Notes under the pieces: generated by a model
Told to the model about the DNA's origin: nothing
Databases searched by the model: none
The model's input: the letters and a program-made list of their open reading frames with translations, nothing else
In this document: positions 1 through 10,700 of the stretch, in pieces
Position numbering within the stretch: the first letter of the stretch is position 1
Layout: every line of letters starts with the position of its first letter
Position numbers and translations under genes: made by a program
Source of the DNA: Rhizomys pruinosus
Lineage: Eukaryota; Chordata; Mammalia; Rodentia; Spalacidae
Assembly (NCBI GenBank): GCA_009823505.1
Contig: VZQC01008059.1
Coordinates: forward strand, 2,849,207 to 2,913,206
Length of the DNA stretch: 64,000 nt
Reading direction: 5' to 3'

Positions 1-198
1 TCTAGCTCCAGCCATTTTCCTGCAAAGCTCATGATGTCATCTTTCTTTACTGCTGCATAGAACTCCATTGTGTAGATGTACCACATTTTCTCTATCCACT
101 CATCAGTTGAGGGGCATTTGGGTTGGTTCCAGCTCCTTGCTATTGTGAAGAGAGCTGAAATAAACATGGCCGTGCATGTATCTCTGTGGTGGGGTGAG
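1..198 (-). mobile_element. L1 3'-region fragment
   Basis: Read on the minus strand this is the well-known end of L1 ORF2/3' region (cue: CATTTTCTCTATCCACTCATC on the plus strand near 87). It is truncated by the window edge. Confidence 0.8.
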
Positions 199-225
199 CT
201 AACTCTTTCAAAAACAGTTTTTATT

Positions 226-412
226 CTATATTAATTATTTCATATGTATGTACGTGTGGGGGTCTGTGTGTGCCACGGTGGGCATATGGAGGTCAGAGGT
301 CAGCCTGCAGGAATTGGTTTTCTCTACCATGTGGGTTTCAAGGATTGAACACAGGTTGTCAGGCTTGGTGGCAAGGGCCCTTACCCATGCAACCATTTCC
401 CTGGCCTGAGAT
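226..412 (-). mobile_element. B3 SINE (B2 superfamily)
   Basis: Reverse-orientation tRNA-derived SINE with the B3-type run GGAGGTCAGAGGTCA and a degenerate 5' end near 412. Confidence 0.7.
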
Positions 413-622
413 AGTTCTGTGTGAGGTGTTTTGTCACTATTTCTGGACCCTACCTACTAAATTACAGTAGCACTCACCCCGTTTGTGGCAATGAAAAATG
501 TTTTTAGATATTGGCATATGTCCCTTGATGGGTAAAGTATCACTGGATGAAAACCACATACTCAGGACTGAGATGCCTATGAATATTTTTCATCCCCTCC
601 TTGCTTAAAATGAGAAGATTTT

Positions 623-770
623 GTCAGGTGTGGTGGCACACGCCTTTAATCCCAGCACTTGGGAGGCAGAGGCAGGCGGTTCTTTGTGAGTTCAAGGCCA
701 GCCTGGTCTACAGAGCAAGTTCCAGGCCAGATGGGGCTAGAGGGAGACCTTGTCTCAAAAAAGAGAGAGA
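623..770 (+). mobile_element. B1 SINE
   Basis: Full-length 7SL-derived B1 with CACGCCTTTAATCCCAGCAC and an A-rich end. Confidence 0.9.
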
Positions 771-845
771 AGATTTAGTCTCATAGGCTGGATCCCAAGA
801 TGGGTGTGGTCCTCTGGTCACATGCACTGTAGTACAGTAATGATT

Positions 846-928
846 CTGGGGGTGTGGCTCAGCCGTAGGATACTACCTAGTTAAGCTCAAAGGCCTAAGT
901 TCCAATCCCAGTACTACAATCACCAAAC
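846..928 (+). mobile_element. ID/B4-type SINE fragment
   Basis: Degenerate tRNA-like head (GTGGCTCAGCCGTAGGATAC and TTCCAATCCCAGTAC) with no tail unit. Confidence 0.5.
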
Positions 929-965
929 CTAACCCCAAACCTCTGGAAGTCCTGTGCTTAGGAAA

Positions 966-1375
966 CTTGTGCTGAGTAGTTTTAGTGTCAACTTGACACA
1001 GCTGGGTTGAGGGAGTCTCAATTGGGGAATTGGCTCCATTGGACTGGCCTGTGGCCACATCTGTGGAGTATTGTCTTGATTGTTGAGTTATGTGGGAGGG
1101 CCCAGCCCACTATGGGTGGTGCCACGCCAGGTAGTTTGTTATGTACGGTATAAGAAAGCAGGCTGGGCATGGGCCAGGGGAACAAGCCAATAAGCAGCAC
1201 TCCTCCATAGGCTGTGCTTGAGCTCCTGCCTCCAGGTTCCTGCCCTGAGCTCCTAGGTTGGGCTCCCTGAGTGATGAACTGTGACCCAGGAGATAGCCAA
1301 AGATATGAGCCTTTCCTCCCCAAGTTGGTGTTGGTCAGGGTGTTTTGTTGCAGCAATTGAAGAGAAACTAGAACA
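966..1375 (+). mobile_element. URR1-like hAT DNA element
   Basis: Contains GTCAACTTGACACAGCTGG, GGAGGGCCCAGCCCAC, and a 3' end with CTTTCCTCCCCAAGTTGGTG then GTTTTGTTGCAGCAATTGAA. This is the layout I associate with the rodent non-autonomous URR1 family. The family name is from memory, so it is moderate confidence. Confidence 0.6.
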
Positions 1376-1629
1376 CTTGTTTAGCTTAATTTTTCCAAAA
1401 AAATTAACCCTTTTCCTGCAGTGATATTAATGTTGTATGGGACACCTGTATGCGCATGTCCTGTCTGGGCCTGGTGCCCTGGAATTTTCTCTGCTCTCCT
1501 GCCCTACTCCACTTGGTCCATATCACCACATACAACCTGGGGGACGCTTGCTTACTTCCCCGTGCTGTCCTTCTGTGTCCACCCACACTGTTCACACTCT
1601 GCATTCATCTTTCCTCCATTTCTTTCTTT

Positions 1630-1785
1630 CTTTTTTTGGTCTTTTTGAGACAGGGTCTCCCTATAACCCCAGCTGTCCTGAAAGTCACTCTGTAGACCAG
1701 GCTGGCCTTGAACTCACAAAGATCTGCCTGCCTCTGCCTCCCGAGTGCTAGGATTAAAGGCGTGTGCCACCAGGCCCAGCTTTCC
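1630..1785 (-). mobile_element. B1 SINE
   Basis: Reverse B1 with poly-T at its plus-strand start and the CCTCCCGAGTGCTAGGATTA block. Confidence 0.9.
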
Positions 1786-2142
1786 TCCATTTCTTTAAAG
1801 AAGTTCTTGCAGTCTGGGTTATGTCTTAGTCAAGGGTCATCAGAGGATGCTTAGTAAATTGCTCTTGGAAGAATTCACGGATGTCAGGGGATTGGGACGC
1901 ATTTCTGGGAAGGTGAGTCGTCCCTCCTCTGCTTGTTACCTTGTATGGTGGGCAGCCTGAATCAGTCCCTTGCTCCAGGCATGGTTTGGTGGAGCCGGAA
2001 GGGTTGGAGAATATCTTTGTCAGAAGCTCATCTCATACCTGCTAGGTGCTCTTTTACAAGGTGGGTGTTCAGCTTGCTTCAGGACAGGCAGGGGAAGGGG
2101 CTTCGATCTCCAGCACTTGGTCCATTGTTGTATACCTCATAG

Positions 2143-2238
2143 GAGTTTGAAGACCTTCTGAAGCAGCCTCCCCGCTACCTGAGGCACCTGTCCAGTGATG
2201 ACGCCAACGTGCTGGTGTGGCATGCACTCCTCCTGCCG
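2143..2238 (+). CDS. UBE2L6: UBE2L6 coding exon 2
   Basis: This 96-bp exon lies between an acceptor AG at 2141-2142 and a donor GTGAGT at 2239. It opens in phase 0 on a Glu codon and encodes 32 residues, including [16 protein letters not shown], a hallmark stretch of UBE2L6. It ends in phase 0 at Pro. Confidence 0.94.
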
Positions 2239-3827
2239 GTGAGTGTCTGTGGGGGCCATGGCTTTGGATTGGGGTGACTTTTGCCAGTGGCATGGACAGG
2301 GAGGGCAGGACCAGGAGACATCTCCTCTATCTTGGGGTCTCTTTCTGGAGGTTGTGGCGGCTATGGGGGTCTCTGTCTCTGGACCAATTGCTTCTGAGAT
2401 CCACATGGATTTATGAAGACACCGGTAGATCTGTGGATCTAGTAGGAAACCATTTCCTCAAACTAGCAGCTACCAAGCCCACCAAAGAGGGTTCAGTAGA
2501 GAAACAGCACCAAGAAGCAGAAAGCAGGCCCGAGAAGGGGCTCACTTGGTAGCACTTGCCTGGTAGACGTGAGGACCTGAGTTTGATCTTCAGCAGCTAC
2601 ATAAAAAGCAGGGCTCCGTGGTATGTGATTTAATCCCAGAGCTGGGGAGGTGGAGACAGCTAGATCCCTGGGCTCACTGGCCAGCCTGGCCTACTTGGTG
2701 AATTCCAGTCCAATTAGAGACCATGTTTCTAAAACCAAGGGTGTCTAATATATTTTGACAAAATTAGACTACCTTGTTGGTTTTGTATTTTGTTTTTTTA
2801 TAGTTAGGTTTTTTGTTTTGTTTTTGTTTGTTTGTTTTGAGTCAGGATCTCACTATCCCTGCATCCCTGGCTGGCCTGGAACTAGCTTTGTAGACCAGTC
2901 TGGCCTTGAACTCAAACTCACAGGGATTTGCCTGAGTGCTGGTATTACGTGTGTCACCATACCTGGCCTGTTTTTTTATTTGTTTGTTTTTTGTTTCTTT
3001 CTGGTACAGTGTCTCCTTATAACCCTAGGTGGCCTAGAATTTGCTATATAGACCAGATTGGCCTTAATCTCAGAGAGACACCCCCTCCCCCTTGCCTCCT
3101 GAATGCTGGGATTAAAGGTGAATGCCGCAACATCCAGCCACCTTGCTTTTTGAGACAGTAAAAATATAAAAAATACTGAAAACTTCCCATGATCTAGCTT
3201 GACAAATAACACAGAGGAAGAGGAGGAGGAGGAAGAGGAGGAGGAAGAGGAGGAAGTTATAAGACCTTTGTTAATCAAAGCTCTTGGAACAGATGAGTTT
3301 AGAATCTGGACTTGTTGACCTTGCAGTGGTGGAGCTCACATCACCTCTTTTGACTGATCTATAGTCTAGAAAAATGGAGAAAGGCTTGAGCTAGGTCAAC
3401 ATTTCAGGCACTGTCAAAGCCCTCCAGCCACCAAGTTGAAGCAATCCACGGACTAGGCTTGGAGTGACGACACCCTGGGTCCAAGTGCCAGAGGAGGAAG
3501 GAGGCAGGGCAGGAGTTCACGTGGCTGCAGAATTCCCGCCATTCTTCTCCCCCATTCTCTTCCCTCATCTCTTCTCTGATCTTCTCCCTTCCTCACGTGT
3601 GTGCAGGTATGCGTGTATATGTATGTGATTGCATGTGTGCGTCTCTGTGTGTGTGCAGGTATGTGTGTATGTGATTGCGTGTGTGCAGGTGTGCATGTGT
3701 GTGTGTGCAGGTATGTGTGTGTATGTGATTGCATGTGTGCGTCTGTGTGTGTGCAGGTATGTGTGTGTATGTGATTGCATGTGTGCAGGTGTGCGTGTAT
3801 ATGTGTGTGATTGCACCCGCGCGCACG

Positions 3828-3862
<35 letters not shown>

Positions 3863-4764
3863 AGAGGTGAGAGGAGAGTCTCAGCTGTTGTTCCTTGGAT
3901 GCTGCCCACCTGATTTTTGAGACAGGGTCTCTCATTGGCCTGGGACTTGCCAAGCAGGTGAGGTGGGGTGGCCAGCCGGACCCCAGGGATCCTTCCACCC
4001 ACCCCGCCTCTGCCTCTTCAGTGTCATCGGGATTAAAAGGTCTTGCCATCCACTTTTGTTCAGGTGGATTCTGGGTGGTTGAATTGAGGTACGCAGGCTT
4101 GCAAGGCAAGCACTTCATTGACCGAGCTATCACCATCTCAGCCACTCTCCCTTTTTCTGAGGTACTTTCTCATTCTGTAACTCAAGCTAGTCTGGAGCTC
4201 ATAGCAATTCTCCTGCCTTAGCCTCCAGTTTTTCTCTTTTTGTTTTGTCTGTCAGGCTGGGATTCGCATCCAGGGCCTCACCATGCTAAGCATGCATTTT
4301 GCCACTGAGCTACATCTCTAGCCCCAGAATCTCCAATCTTAAACAGCACATTGAATTGTATGGTTTTTAGGTTTTAAAAAAAATCAAGGCTGGAGAGATG
4401 GCCTAGTGGTTAAGAGCGCCAACTGCTCTTGCAGAGGACCCGGGTTCAATCCCCAGCACCCACATGACGGCTGAGAACCGTCTTTAACTCCAGTTCCAGG
4501 GGAATCCGACGCCCTCTTCTGACATCCACAGCATTGCACAACATAGGTGCACCAACCTACATGCAGACAGTACATTCATACACATAAAAAATAAATAAAA
4601 TTAAAAATAAATAAATAGCTGGGCATGGTGCTGTACGCCTTTAATCCTAGCACTTGGGAGGCAGAGGCAGGTGGATCTTTGTGAGTTCAAGGTCTAGTCT
4701 ACAGAGTGAGTTCCAGGACAGCTGGGGCTACAGGGAGACCCTGTCTCGAAAAGACCAAAATATA

Positions 4765-4807
<43 letters not shown>

Positions 4808-7004
4808 ATGGGCTGGAGAGATGGCCTAGTTGTTAAGAGCACTGACTGCTCTTGCAAAGGACCCAGGTTCAATCTCCAGCACCCACATAGCAGCTGAGAA
4901 CCCTCTTTAACTCCAGTTCCAGGGTAATCCAACACCCTTTTCTGACCTCCACAGCATTGCATGACAGGGGTGCACCAACATACATGCAGCACTTGGGAGG
5001 CTGAGGCAGGTGGATCTCTGTGAGTTCAAGGCCAGCCTGGTCTACAGAGCAAGTTCCAGAACAGCTGGGGCTACAGGGAGGCTCTGTCTCAAAAAGACCA
5101 AAAATAAATAAATAAAATAAAATAAAATAAAATAAAATAAAATCTGTATTTGATCCAGAACCCGGAAGCCAGGAGCACTGTGTCAGCCAAGGGCGGTATG
5201 GACTCCCTGGCTTGGCCCACCTTCTTATGGACTCCCTGGCCTGGCCCACCTTCTTTACAGATAAACAAGGAGTCTTGAAGGAGCTCAGTTGTCACACAGT
5301 GACTCGGGGCGGAGCAGGAGCAGGCCCAGAGCCTGTCTACAGCCGCCATCCACTGTAAAGACCTTGGGGCTCATCAAAAAGAAGCCAGTGGACAGATCAT
5401 GTGGACAGATCACGTGGACAGATCAAGTGGACACCCTGTCCTGCCCTGAAGCTCCTGCCTTGGTACCACAGGCCCAGCCTTTTGTGTTTGCTGACTGTGA
5501 AAACCGGGCATTTTCTCTATCTGCCCAGGAGTTGCTCCCTGTCTAATCGCCACACGTCCAAACACAGTTTCCATTCTGCCATCAGTTGAGGAGATGTGGC
5601 TCAGTCACAACTTCAACTCTGGGCTGGAGATGAGGCTCAGGGTTAGAGCATATGCCCAGCAGACGTGTGGAGCCATGGGTTCCATTCCATTGCCCCTGGA
5701 AGACAGAACAGAACACTGAGACTCCACTTAACTACTGATGTAGTTCTGGTTTTTGTCCTGTCTCTTCATTAATGAAAGCTCTGAAAGGACTTGGGATCAT
5801 CTGAAAACCCTGAGCTCTGCGCTGCGGTCATCCAAGTCCTGGAGCTCTCCTCCCCTCCTCTCCTTTCCGTTCTTTCTTCCCCTCCCCTGGAACTCCCAAC
5901 AGCCCTCCTGCCTGACCCTTCCAATGCTAGGATTATAGGTGCCCAGCTCATTGTTGACTTTTTCATCATGGTAATGAAGTTTACCATCGTTAAAGATAAT
6001 TCAGTGGAGGCCGGGTGTGGTGGCGCACGCCTCTGATCCTAGCACTCGGGAGGCAGAGGCAGGCAGATCTTTGTGAGTTCAAGGCTAGCCTGGTCTACAG
6101 AGTGAGTTCCAGAACAGCTGGGGCTACAGGGAGACCCTGTCTTAAAAAGACCAATATATATATATATATAATCCAGTAATGTACTATCTACTATGCCTTG
6201 AATTTTCTGTTCATAGTATGAAAATTTCTATTTATCCTTGAAATTTGCTTATTCTCTTCATCTTTTCCACTTAAATATGCATNTATATATATATATAAAA
6301 TTCAGTGGCATTAAGTACATTGTGCAGTTCTCCCCTCCATCCCTTTTTTTTTTACTCAGGAATTAACTCCCCACAGTTATCCATGATGAAGACTCTGCAT
6401 ACATACTCTACTTGAAACTCTGCCCCCGTTTGCTATTTCTCCATTCCTTTTTTAAAAAATTTTTTAATTTCTTTTTTTAATATGTTTTTTTATTAATTTA
6501 TTTATTTCTGTATGTGTATCAATGTACTGTCTGCATGCAAGTCTGTGCACCCGTGTCGTGCAATGCCGCGGAGGTCAGAAGTGGGCGTCGGATTCCCCTG
6601 GAGCTGGAGTTCTCCTGGAATTGGAGTTTCAGACGGTTCTCTGCTGCCATGTGGGTGCTGGGGATCGAACCTGGGTCCTCTGCAAGAGCGGTTGGCGCTC
6701 TTAACCGCTAGGCCATCTCTCCAGCCCCTTAATTTCTTTTTTATGTGTATGAGTGTACTGTCTGCATGTAGGTTGGTGCACCCATGTCATGCAATGCCGT
6801 GGAGGTCAGAAGAGGGCGTCAGATTCCCCTGGAACTGGCGTAAAAGATGGTTCTCAGCCATCATGTGGGTGCTGAGGATCGAACCCGGGTCCTCTGCAAG
6901 AGCAGTAGGTGCTCTTAACCCCTAGGCCATCTCTCCAGCCCCTATCTCCCCATTCCTATAGCACTTGATAACCACTTTTCTGTCTTCTAGTTCTAGGATT
7001 TCAT

Positions 7005-7039
<35 letters not shown>

Positions 7040-7424
7040 TTTTGGTCTTTTCAAGACAGGGTCTCCCTGTAGCCCCAGCTGTCCTGGGACTCACATTGTA
7101 GACCAGGCTGGCCTTGAACTCACAAAGATCCACCTGCCTCTGCCTCCCAAGTGCTAGGATTAAAGGAGTGCACCACCACGCCCAGCCTTTATTTTTATTT
7201 TTTATTTATTTTTATAGTTTTTTTTATGTGTGTGAGTGTACTGTTTGCATGTAGTTGGTGCACCCGTGTCGTGCAATGCCATGGAGGTCAGAAGAGGGCA
7301 TCGATTCTCCTGGAACTGGAGTTAAAGACGGTTCTTAGCCGCCATGTGGGTGCTGGGAATCAAACCCGGGTCCTCTGCAAGAGCAGTCAGCGCTCTTAAC
7401 CGCTGAGCCATCTCTCCAGCTCCT

Positions 7425-7457
<33 letters not shown>

Positions 7458-7747
7458 TTTATTTCTGTATGTGTATGAATGTACTGTCTGCATGCAAGTT
7501 TGTGCACCCGTGTCGTGCAATGCCGCGGAGGTCAGAAGAGGGTGTCAGATTACCCTGGAACTGGAGTTCTCCTGGAATTGGAGTTTCAGACAGTTCTCGG
7601 CCGCCATGTGGGTGCTGGGGATCAAACCCGGGTCCTCTGTAAGAGCGATCGGCGCTCTTAACCGCTAGGCCATCTCTCCAGCCCCTATCTCCCCATTCCT
7701 ATAGCACTTGATAACCACTTTTCTGTCTTCTAGTTCTAGGATTTCAT

Positions 7748-7782
<35 letters not shown>

Positions 7783-10700
7783 TTTTGGTCTTTTCAAGAC
7801 AGGGTCTCCCTGTAGCCCCAGCTGTCCTGGGACTCACATTGTAGACCAGGCTGGCCTTGAACTCACAAAGATCCACCTGCCTCTGCCTCCCAAGTGCTAG
7901 GATTAAAGGAGTGCACCACCACGCCCAGCCTTTATTTTTATTTTTTATTTATTTTTATAGTTTTTTTTATGTGTGTGAGTGTACTGTTTGCATGTAGTTG
8001 GTGCACCCGTGTCGTGCAATGCCGCGGAGGTCAGAAGAGGGTGTCGGATTCCCCTGGAGCTGGAGTTCTCCTGGAATTGGAGTTTCAGACGGTTCTCTGC
8101 TGCCATGTGGGTGCTGGGGATCGAACCTGGGTCCTCTGCAAGAGCGGTTGGCGCTCTTAACCGCTAGGCCATCTCTCCAGCCCCTTAATTTCTTTTTTAT
8201 GTGTATGAGTGTACTGTCTGCATGTAGGTTGGTGCACCCATGTCATGCAATGCCGTGGAGGTCAGAAGAGGGCGTCAGATTCCCCTGGAACTGGCGTAAA
8301 AGATGGTTCTCAGCCATCATGTGGGTGCTGAGGATCGAACCCGGGTCCTCTGCAAGAGCAGTAGGTGCTCTTAACCCCTAGGCCATCTCTCCAGCCCCTA
8401 TCTCCCCATTCCTATAGCACTTGATAACCACTTTTCTGTCTTCTAGTTCTAGGATTTCATTTATTTATTTATTTATTTTGGTCTTTTCAAGACAGGGTCT
8501 CCCTGTAGCCCCAGCTGTCCTGGGACTCACATTGTAGACCAGGCTGGCCTTGAACTCACAAAGATCCACCTGCCTCTGCCTCCCAAGTGCTAGGATTAAA
8601 GGAGTGCACCACCACGCCTTATTTTTTTTATTTATTTCTGTATGTGTATGAATGTACTGTCTGCATGCAAGTTTGTGCACCCGTGTCGTGCAATGCCGCG
8701 GAGGTCAGAAGAGGGTGTCAGATTACCCTGGAACTGGAGTTCTCCTGGAATTGGAGTTTCAGACAGTTCTCGGCCGCCATGTGGGTGCTGGGGATCAAAC
8801 CCGGGTCCTCTGTAAGAGCGATCGGCGCTCTTAACCGCTAGGCCATCTCTCCAGCCCCCTATTTTTATTTTTATGTATATGAGTGTGCATGCATCTATGA
8901 AGTGCACTTGTGTCATGAAGTGCCCACAGAAGACAGAAGAGGATGTTAAATCCCCTGGAAGAGGAGTGAAGGACAGTTGTTAGCTGCCATGTGGGCGCTG
9001 GGACTCAAACCCACATCTTCTGCAAAAGCAGCCAGCACTCCTAAGCACTGAATCTTCTCTCCAGCCCCTAGTTCTAGGATTTGACCACTCTAGGTATCGC
9101 ACTCAAGTGCCATCAGTACAATGGCTGTCATTTTCTTTGGCTTATTTCACTTCACATGGTGTATTCAGGTTCAACAATGCTGTAGCATGTCTTAGAATTT
9201 TATTCCCTTTTAAAGCTAAATAATGTTCCTTTGTACATTCATGTCCACTCATCAGTGGACCTTTGGTCTACCTCCACGCTCTTGGTATTGTGAATAATGT
9301 TGCTGTGAACTTGGGTGTACAAATGCCTGTTTGTGTTGACTTTTAATCCTTCAAGGAATGTATTCCAAAGTGGAATTAGTGGATTATATTTTAACTTTTA
9401 GAGGAACAGCTCTAATGTTTTCCATAGAATTTGTACCATTACAAAATTTACTTATTTTTTAAAATTAATTCATCATTTTTTTATGTGTATGAGTGTACTG
9501 TCTGCATGTAGGTTGGTGCACCTGTGTCGTGTAATGCTGCAGAGGTCAGAAAAGGGCATCAGATTCCCCTTGAACTGGAGTTAAAAATGGTTCTTGGCCG
9601 CCATGTGGGTGCTGGGAATCGAACCCAGGTCCTCTGCAAGAGCAGTCGGTGCTCTTAACTGCTGAGCTATCTCTCCAGCCCCTTATTTTTATTTATTTGT
9701 TTATTTATTTTTACTTGTATGCATGCGTGCTTGTGTGAGCTTATGTGCACTGTGTGTCCAAAGGAGCCTTTGGAGGCCAGAAGAAGGCATTGGATCTTCT
9801 GGAACTGGAGTTTCAGACAGTTGTGAGCTGCATATATGTGCTGGGAATTGAACCTGGGTCCTCCTCAAGAACAGCAACTGCTGTTAACCACTTGAGCCAT
9901 GTCGCTGGCCCACCCACCATTTTTTATTAAACTTGACGGTTTCACGCCTGTATATGATAGATATAGGTCGGCCACATATCCTGTCTTTTCTCATTTTTCT
10001 CCCACTATCTACCTTTTTTCTACAAATCTTTCTCACATTCCTGTCGGTTTTGGGGACCCCCCCCCCGAGTTTAACCAGGGCTGTCTTGGGGCTGGAGAGA
10101 TGGCTCAGTAGTTAAAAGAGCACCGACTGCTCTTGCAGAAGACCCAGGTTGATTCCCAGCACCCACATGGCGGCTAAGAACCGTTTTTAACTCCAGTTTT
10201 AGGGGAATCCTACGCCCTCTTCTGACCTCCATGGCATTGCATGACATGGGTGCACCAACCTGCATGCAGACAGCACATTCATACGCATACAAAATAATAA
10301 ATAGCCGGGCGTGGTGGCGCATGCCCTTTAATCCTAGCACTCGGCAGGCAGTGCCAGGTGGATTTCTGTGAGTTCAAGGCCAGCCTAGTAGAGCACCAGG
10401 CCAGCCGGGACTAAAGGGAGACCCTGTCTCAAAAAGACCAAATAATAAAAATGAAAATAAGCAGTGCTGTCTCCGTGACCATGGGTTTCTGTACCACTTA
10501 CTCAAGTAAGGAGACTGAGGTACAGAGGTAGAAGATGGGTCATTCTTGTCTAGATAGCAAACCCAGGGTCAGATTTTTCTGACTGCCAGGCCAGTGCTCT
10601 TGTGTAACTCTGCCCTTCTTTTTTTTTTTTTTTTAATTTTTATTTATTTTTGTATGTGTATGAGCGAACTTTCTGCATGTAGGTTTGTGCACCCGTGTCG

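Larger units (their letters stand above)
6295..9440 (-). mobile_element. Ancient L1, split by a SINE cluster
   Basis: L1 pieces at 6295-6447 and 9068-9440 (cues: TTTGACCACTCTAGGTATCG and TATTGTGAATAATGTTGCTG) read as one reverse L1. A ~60-bp intermediate piece is found three times, at 6942-7002, 7685-7746 and 8398-8460, which shows local duplication of the SINE-L1 module. Confidence 0.75.

Noticed and set aside
1878..1912. ATG followed by a GTGAGT donor as a candidate UBE2L6 exon 1
   Set aside because: The peptide (MSGDWDAFLG) does not resemble the UBE2L6 N-terminus and the exon would end in the wrong phase for exon 2.
3597..3862. Possible CRISPR-like repeat-spacer pattern
   Set aside because: Units are irregular TG-rich microsatellite sequence in a rodent intron; there are no constant-length spacers.
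3453..4145. 230-codon minus-strand frame rich in His and Thr
   Set aside because: It is a reading of the TG minisatellite; the periodic composition follows the repeat.
6512..8841. Open frames of 60-137 codons with Cys-rich peptides such as [15 protein letters not shown], seen at many positions in the window
   Set aside because: They are translations of reverse B2 SINEs, repeated with the element and without splice or start context.
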